From contig JBOGWY010000348.1 of assembly GCA_050694015.1 (NCBI GenBank), forward strand, positions 1-10,349: a DNA stretch of 10,349 nt, in the 5' to 3' direction. Below are positions 6,353 to 10,349 of this stretch, piece by piece; positions within the stretch are counted from its first letter, which is position 1; each line of letters starts with the position of its first letter. Position numbers and translations under genes: made by a program. The notes under the pieces were generated by a model that was not told the origin of the DNA, did no database searches, and worked only from the letters and a program-made list of their open reading frames with translations. The DNA is from JBOGWY01 sp050694015. GTDB taxonomy: Bacteria > Actinomycetota > CADDZG01 > WHSQ01.

Positions 6353-6706
6353 TCACTCTCGCCGCCCGCCCGCCCCGCCGATCAGCTCGGCCTGCGGACA
6401 GCACACCCGCTCGAGCTCCAGATGAAGGTCGACGAGGTCGTCGAGCGACACCGGGGGCCCGCTCTTCTCCTCGGTGAGCTCGAGAGGTACGGACCCGGTC
6501 GCCTTCCGACCCCCGAGCAGCAGGAGCACCTTCGCGTCCTGCGCCGTCACCCGGTAGAAGACGGGACCGTCGCAGACCGGACAGTGGAACTCCGCCAGCC
6601 CGGCGCCTTCGGGACCGTCGGGCACGGAACACGTGACGTCGCCCGGCAGCAAAGTGAGCGGCCCGCACGTCGGACACCGCCCCTGAACCCTCGTTCGGTT
6701 CGACAT
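6353..6706 (-). CDS. Zinc-ribbon protein of an uncharacterised actinobacterial type
   Basis: This 117-residue cytoplasmic protein has two cysteine pairs, Cys11-x2-Cys14 (CPTCG) and Cys42-x2-Cys45 (CPVCD), spaced as in a zinc ribbon. Between them a beta-rich segment contains GDVTC. The second half is acidic and ends in a helix VSLDDLVDLHLELER, then CC. Similar small proteins with CPTCG, a second CPxCG and a C-terminal DLLDFHLEL helix are common in actinobacteria as hypothetical proteins; I know no assigned role. ATG at 6706 is chosen over GTG at 6709 because AGGAGG then sits five bases away instead of two. It is the first gene of the four-gene unit and diverges from folE. Confidence 0.75.
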   Translation of the reverse strand: MSNRTRVQGRCPTCGPLTLLPGDVTCSVPDGPEGAGLAEFHCPVCDGPVFYRVTAQDAKVLLLLGGRKATGSVPLELTEEKSGPPVSLDDLVDLHLELERVCCPQAELIGGAGGRRE

Positions 6707-6733
6707 CACACCCTCCTCTCTAACGCTAGTCTT

Positions 6734-6792
6734 GTTTTGCGGTACAGATTCCCCCCGGCTCGGTCCCCTGTCAACCCCTACCTGCGCAAAAC
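6734..6792. repeat. 8-bp inverted repeat around the minus-strand promoter
   Basis: GTTTTGCG (6734-6741) and CGCAAAAC (6785-6792) are exact reverse complements, 51 bp centre to centre, one beyond the -35 and one at the predicted start site. The arrangement resembles the repeat around the ABC ATPase promoter, but the sequence differs. Chance occurrence is possible. Confidence 0.3.
6746..6774 (-). promoter_or_regulatory. Predicted promoter of the zinc-ribbon/patatin operon
   Basis: On the minus strand a perfect -35 TTGACA (6769-6774) is followed after exactly 17 bp by GAATCT (6746-6751), a poor -10 that keeps only A2 and T6. Transcription would start near 6740, giving a leader of about 34 bases that contains the AGGAGG ribosome site. 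The weak -10 suggests an activator or an alternative sigma factor. Confidence 0.45.
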
Positions 6793-6812
6793 CTCGATTT
6801 TTTTAGACCAAG

Positions 6813-6846
6813 TTGACGCCTGGTGAAGGGGGTTTACACCAGTCAA
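6813..6846. promoter_or_regulatory. Candidate operator: imperfect inverted repeat over the folE promoter
   Basis: CTGGTG (6820-6825) and CACCAG (6837-6842) pair across 11 bp. The arms extend outward as TTGAC (6813-6817) and GTCAA (6842-6846), with a two-base insertion in the left arm. The right arm covers the end of the -35 box and the start of the spacer, where a bound protein could control folE-hemBEH transcription. The protein is unknown. Confidence 0.4.
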
Positions 6847-6861
6847 AGTTATTGTTAGAGT
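6833..6861 (+). promoter_or_regulatory. Predicted promoter of the folE-hemBEH operon
   Basis: The -35 box TTTACA (6833-6838, five of six consensus bases) and the -10 box TAGAGT (6856-6861) are 17 bp apart. An extended -10 TG lies one base upstream (6853-6854). Transcription should begin near 6868, leaving a leader of about 28 bases with a good ribosome site (GAGGAGGAG) before ATG 6896. Confidence 0.6.
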
Positions 6862-6895
6862 CGCGCTCACGAAGACGGCGTTGAGGAGGAGATCG

Positions 6896-7516
6896 ATGGG
6901 AAAAGTGATCGAAGTCGCACCCGGCCTACGTGAGGTGCACCGTGACGCCAGGGGGGCGGTCCGGGTCGATCGGCTGCGCGCCGAGCTGGCCGTGGCCGAT
7001 CTCCTCGAGGCCCTCGGCGTCGATCTCTCCAATGAGGATCTGTCCGGCACGCCCCGTCGCGTCGCGCGCATGTACGAGGAGCTGCTAACGCCGAGACCTT
7101 TCAACCCGACGACGTTCGAGAACGACGCCGGCTACGACGAGATGGTGATCGCGCGCGACATCCCTTTCACGTCCCTGTGCGCCCACCACATGCTGCCGTT
7201 CTCCGGCATCGCGCACGTCGGCTACCTGCCGGGCGACCGCATCATTGGCTTGTCGAAGCTGGCGCGCGTCGTCACCTATTTCGCTCGTAACCTGCAGGTC
7301 CAGGAGCGTCTGACCAAGCAGGTCGCCGACTGGCTCGATCGCGAGCTGCAGCCCCGCGGTGTCGGAGTTGTCGTCCGGGCCGAGCACCAGTGCATGACGA
7401 TCCGGGGCATCCAGGCCGCCGGGTCGACCACGGTCACGTCGACGATGACGGGCCTCCTTCGCGAGAACCTGGCCACACGCGAGGAGTTCTTGGCGCTCTG
7501 TGGACAGACGCCATGA
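6896..7516 (+). CDS. folE: GTP cyclohydrolase I
   Basis: This enzyme converts GTP to 7,8-dihydroneopterin triphosphate and formate, the first step of tetrahydrofolate (and pterin) synthesis. The protein has 206 residues, normal for the bacterial type. The zinc ligands are visible: Cys95 and His98 in SLCAHHMLPF and Cys166 in EHQCMTIRG. GLSKLARVV (118-126) and the GTP-binding QERLTKQVADWL (136-147) also match the family, as does the N-terminal substrate-loop region GTPRRVARMYEEL. ATG 6896 is chosen over an in-frame TTG at 6881 because GAGGAG sits five bases upstream. The stop overlaps the hemB start (ATGA), so the two are translationally coupled. Its place at the head of a heme operon, not beside folP, is unusual. 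Confidence 0.96.
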   Translation: MGKVIEVAPGLREVHRDARGAVRVDRLRAELAVADLLEALGVDLSNEDLSGTPRRVARMYEELLTPRPFNPTTFENDAGYDEMVIARDIPFTSLCAHHMLPFSGIAHVGYLPGDRIIGLSKLARVVTYFARNLQVQERLTKQVADWLDRELQPRGVGVVVRAEHQCMTIRGIQAAGSTTVTSTMTGLLRENLATREEFLALCGQTP

Positions 7517-8484
7517 ACTCCCGCACGCGGCCGCGCCGTCTCCGGACCAACCCGGCGATCCGCCGCGCGGTCGCCGAAACGCGTCTAACACCCGGCGACC
7601 TGATCGCGCCTCTGGTCGTCAAGGAAGACATCGCCGAGCCGATCGCGATCGACCCGATACCCGGCCAGTTCCAGCACACGGTGGACTCGCTCGTCAAGGA
7701 GGCGCGAGTACTCGCCAACGACGGTGTCGCCGGTCTCCTGCTGTTCGGGATCCCGTCGCACAAGGATGGTCACGGCTCGCAGGCCGATCACGACAACGGC
7801 ATCACACAGGTGGCGCTGGCGCGGCTTCGCGACGAGATCGGTGGCGACATGCTGATCGCCTCCGACGTGTGCCTGTGCGAGTACACCTCGCACGGTCAGT
7901 GCACCATCCTGTCCGGCGCCGGCATCGATGAGCACAGGACTCTCGAGCGTTACCGCGCGATCGCAAGGTCGCATGCGCGCGCAGGCGCCCACTTCGTCGC
8001 TCCCTCCGGGATGATGGACGGACAGGTCGCCGCGATCCGAGACACCCTCGATGGCACCGGATACTCCGACGTCGGGATCATCGGTTACTCGGCCAAGTAC
8101 GCGTCGTCCTTCTACGCGCCGTTCAGGAACGCCGCCGAAGGCGCGCCGAGCTTCGGCGACCGTCGCCATCACCAGATGGATCCGGCCAACCTCGACGAGG
8201 CCCTCCGCGAGATCGAACTCGATCTCGAAGAGGGCGCCGACGTCGTGATGGTCAAGCCGGCCACGACGTACCTAGACGTCGTGCATGCGGCGAAGACGAC
8301 CTTCCGTGCGCCGGTCGCGGCGTACCACGTCAGCGGCGAGTACTCGATGTTGCACGCAGCGGCGGAGCGCGGATGGATCGACTACACCGCCGCCCTCATC
8401 GAGACACTGACCTCGATCAAGCGAGCCGGCGCCGATCTCATCGTCACCTACGCCGCGAAGGAGATCGCGCGATGGCTGTCGTAG
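7513..8484 (+). CDS. hemB: Delta-aminolevulinic acid dehydratase (porphobilinogen synthase)
   Basis: HemB condenses two 5-aminolevulinate molecules into porphobilinogen, the first common step of tetrapyrrole synthesis. The protein has 323 residues, the standard length. Both active-site lysines are visible: Lys195 in GYSAKYASSFY and Lys248 in VMVKPATTYLD. The catalytic zinc ligands Cys120, Cys122 and Cys130 are in SDVCLCEYTSHGQC, placing it in the zinc-dependent group and not the Mg-only group. FGIP (78-81) and YHVSGEYSML (271-280) are family landmarks. The start overlaps the folE stop by four bases and has no obvious ribosome site of its own, consistent with coupled translation. Its own 3' end carries the AAGGAG used by hemE. 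Confidence 0.97.
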   Translation: MNSRTRPRRLRTNPAIRRAVAETRLTPGDLIAPLVVKEDIAEPIAIDPIPGQFQHTVDSLVKEARVLANDGVAGLLLFGIPSHKDGHGSQADHDNGITQVALARLRDEIGGDMLIASDVCLCEYTSHGQCTILSGAGIDEHRTLERYRAIARSHARAGAHFVAPSGMMDGQVAAIRDTLDGTGYSDVGIIGYSAKYASSFYAPFRNAAEGAPSFGDRRHHQMDPANLDEALREIELDLEEGADVVMVKPATTYLDVVHAAKTTFRAPVAAYHVSGEYSMLHAAAERGWIDYTAALIETLTSIKRAGADLIVTYAAKEIARWLS

Positions 8485-9512
8485 CCGCAGATCTTCAGAG
8501 CCCGTTCCTCGCCGCGGCGCGGGGCGAGGAGGTCGCCCGCAAGCCGGTGTGGTTCATGCGTCAAGCCGGTCGCTCGCTGCCCGAGTACCGCGCGATCCGT
8601 AACCGACACTCGATGAAAGAGGTCTGCCGGACCCCCGACCTCGCCGCCGAGGTGACGCTCCAGCCGGTCCGCCGTCTCGGTGTCGACGCGGCGATCCTGT
8701 TCTCCGACATCATGGTCCCCGTCGAAGCGATGGGCGTCGAGGTGCGCTTCGAGGACGGGGTCGGCCCGGTGCTCGCGAACCCGATCCGTACCACAGCCGA
8801 CATCGCCAAGGTGCATCGGCTCGATCCTGCCACCGACGTGCCCTTCGTCCTGGAGACCATACGGATCCTCGCCGCCGAGCTCGAGGTGCCGTTGATCGGC
8901 TTCGGTGGTGCTCCGTTCACCCTGGCCTCGTATCTGATCGAGGGCGGCCCTTCGAAGGTGCAGGCCCGCACGCGCGCCCTGATGCTCTCGGGGACGCAAG
9001 CGTGGTCGCGACTGATGCTTCGTCTGGCGAACGCAACCATCGCTTACCTCGAGGCACAGGTCGACGCGGGGGCGAGCGCCGTGCAGTTGTTCGACTCATG
9101 GGCCGGTTCGCTGTCCGAAGAGGACTACCGCGCGCACGTCCTGCCGTGGGTGCAGCACATCATGCGCGGCCTCGAGCATCTCGGGGTCCCTCGCATCTAC
9201 TTCGCTCTCGGGTCCGCACACCTGATGAGCGCGCTTAAGGAGACGCACGCCGACGTCCTCGGCGTCGATTGGCGCACCCCGCTCGACGTCGCCCGAACGA
9301 AGCTCGGCCCGAGGCCCGTGCTGCAAGGCAACCTCGATCCGGTAGCGCTCCTCGCCGGCTGGCCGGTCGTGGAAACCAAGACGAAAGACGTCCTCAGCCG
9401 GTCCGACGCGAAACACATCTTCAACCTCGGGCACGGCGTCCTGCCCCAGACCGACCCGGAGATCCTCCGCAGAGTCGTGGACCTCGTCCACGGATGGGAG
9501 ATGAAGTCATGA
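8472..9512 (+). CDS. hemE: Uroporphyrinogen III decarboxylase
   Basis: HemE removes four carboxyl groups from uroporphyrinogen III to give coproporphyrinogen III in the cytoplasm. The protein is 346 residues, full length for the family. The conserved substrate-binding RQAGR is at 30-34, the catalytic Asp79 in FSDIMVPVEAMG, then FGGAPFTLASYLIEGG, FDSWAG (208-212) and FNLGHGVLP (317-325). The ATG at 8472 overlaps the end of hemB by 13 bp and has AAGGAG (8458-8463) eight bases upstream. Its stop overlaps the hemH start (ATGA). Enzymes converting porphobilinogen to uroporphyrinogen III (HemC, HemD) are not in this window. Confidence 0.97.
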   Translation: MAVVAADLQSPFLAAARGEEVARKPVWFMRQAGRSLPEYRAIRNRHSMKEVCRTPDLAAEVTLQPVRRLGVDAAILFSDIMVPVEAMGVEVRFEDGVGPVLANPIRTTADIAKVHRLDPATDVPFVLETIRILAAELEVPLIGFGGAPFTLASYLIEGGPSKVQARTRALMLSGTQAWSRLMLRLANATIAYLEAQVDAGASAVQLFDSWAGSLSEEDYRAHVLPWVQHIMRGLEHLGVPRIYFALGSAHLMSALKETHADVLGVDWRTPLDVARTKLGPRPVLQGNLDPVALLAGWPVVETKTKDVLSRSDAKHIFNLGHGVLPQTDPEILRRVVDLVHGWEMKS

Positions 9513-10349
9513 CCACGGCTGTGTTGTTGATGGCGTACGGCACGCCACCCGGCGAAGCCGACATCGAGCCCTACTACACGCATATCCGTCACGGAGACCC
9601 ACCACCGCCCGAGTTGCTCGACGAATTGACCGAGCGCTACCGCGCGATCGGTGGGCTCTCACCGCTGCTCGAGCTCTCGCGCCGTCAGGCCGCGGCGCTG
9701 GAAGCGTTCGTCGGCGTGCCGGTCGTACTCGGCATGAAGCATGCCACTCCGTTCATCGAGGATGCTCTCGACGAACTGATCATGCGCGGCGTCGACGAGA
9801 TCGTCGGCGTCGTCCTCGCACCGCACTACTCGACGATGAGCGTCGCGCAGTACGAGGGCCGCGTGCGGACCCATCTCGAGAGCATCGAGAACGCGCCGCG
9901 CTTCACGATGATCCTGAGCTGGCACACGGCGCCGGGATACCTGTCGTTCCTCTCAGGAGCCGTCGACGAGGCGCTCCATCGTGTCTCTCCCGAGAAGCTC
10001 GAGGAGACACATGTGATCTTCAGCGCCCACAGCCTGCCCGAGCGCATCCTGGCCGACGACGATCCCTACCCGCAGCAACTGACTCAGACCGCGAACGCGG
10101 TGGGCGTGCTCACCGGCTGGCCGCGCTGGTCGACCGCGTGGCAGAGCGCCGGCAGGACCGCGGCCACGTGGCTGGGCCCCGACATCCTCGACGAGATGCG
10201 TGCGCTGGCAGATGCCGGCACGAAAGCGATCGTGATCTGCGCGTGCGGTTTCGTGACCGATCACCTCGAGGTGCTCTACGACATCGACATCGAGGCGCAG
10301 GCGCGCGCGTGGGAGCTCGGGATCGAACTCGTGCGAACGAAGTCGCCGA
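9509..10349 (+). CDS. hemH: Ferrochelatase, probably coproporphyrin type (C-terminus cut by window edge)
   Basis: This enzyme inserts Fe2+ into a porphyrin. About 280 residues are present; the frame runs off the window end. Landmarks are LLMAYGTPPG (6-15), YYTHIRHGDPPP (22-33), GGLSPL (48-53), LAPHYS (103-108), the catalytic His174 in FSAHSLPERI, and Glu254 in GFVTDHLEVLYDID. The N-terminal pattern resembles actinobacterial and firmicute enzymes, which use coproporphyrin III (CpfC), so that substrate is likely. Cys244 and Cys246 in VICACGF are notable where many homologues have Pro. The C-terminal cysteines that hold a [2Fe-2S] cluster in some actinobacterial enzymes would lie beyond the window. 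The start overlaps hemE by four bases, with GGGAG upstream. The oxidase needed between HemE and this step (HemY/CgoX) is not seen. Confidence 0.95.
   Translation, partial: MTTAVLLMAYGTPPGEADIEPYYTHIRHGDPPPPELLDELTERYRAIGGLSPLLELSRRQAAALEAFVGVPVVLGMKHATPFIEDALDELIMRGVDEIVGVVLAPHYSTMSVAQYEGRVRTHLESIENAPRFTMILSWHTAPGYLSFLSGAVDEALHRVSPEKLEETHVIFSAHSLPERILADDDPYPQQLTQTANAVGVLTGWPRWSTAWQSAGRTAATWLGPDILDEMRALADAGTKAIVICACGFVTDHLEVLYDIDIEAQARAWELGIELVRTKSP

Noticed and set aside
6798..6804. Run of seven T as a possible intrinsic terminator
   Set aside because: No stable GC hairpin directly precedes it on either strand, and it lies between two divergent promoters.
7085..9592. Several long minus-strand open frames opposite folE, hemB and hemE
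   Set aside because: They are antisense shadows typical of high-GC coding; the plus-strand frames carry unambiguous catalytic motifs.

Overview
The window reads as a high-GC bacterial chromosome segment with nearly continuous coding on both strands. It is most likely from an actinobacterial lineage. The reasons are the high GC content, GTG starts, and a protein with the mycothiol-dependent maleylpyruvate isomerase fold, since mycothiol is an actinobacterial thiol. A small zinc-ribbon protein and a SufR-like cysteine-bearing regulator also resemble actinobacterial families. No rRNA, tRNA, CRISPR array, insertion sequence or phage gene was seen.

Left part (1-3940). A truncated CcmA-like ABC ATPase (minus) diverges from a winged-helix regulator with C-terminal cysteines (plus). 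A near-leaderless promoter for the ATPase is bracketed by an 8-bp inverted repeat. A secreted subtilisin-type protease (minus) follows, divergent from a DinB/MDMPI-fold protein (plus), and then a flavodoxin-fold NAD(P)H-dependent FMN reductase (minus).

Middle part (4022-6706). Four close or overlapping minus-strand genes look like one transcription unit. In transcription order they are a 117-aa zinc-ribbon protein, a patatin-like phospholipase with a Cys/His-rich tail, a 67-aa C2H2 zinc-finger-like protein whose start lies inside the patatin gene, and a lipoprotein made of two tandem copies of a ~164-aa domain (82% identical). I know no described system with this composition. It is the best candidate here for something uncharacterised.

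Right part (6896-10349). A plus-strand operon, folE-hemB-hemE-hemH (hemH cut by the window end), has overlapping stop/start codons at every junction. It makes dihydroneopterin triphosphate (FolE) and carries heme synthesis steps: porphobilinogen synthase, uroporphyrinogen decarboxylase, and ferrochelatase, probably of the coproporphyrin type. Its promoter carries an inverted repeat over the -35 region and shares a ~190-bp intergenic region with the divergent promoter of the four-gene unit, so the two units may be co-regulated.

A heme theme may link the two ends (a possible heme-exporter ATPase and an Fe-S-type regulator at one, heme synthesis at the other), but that link is inference.
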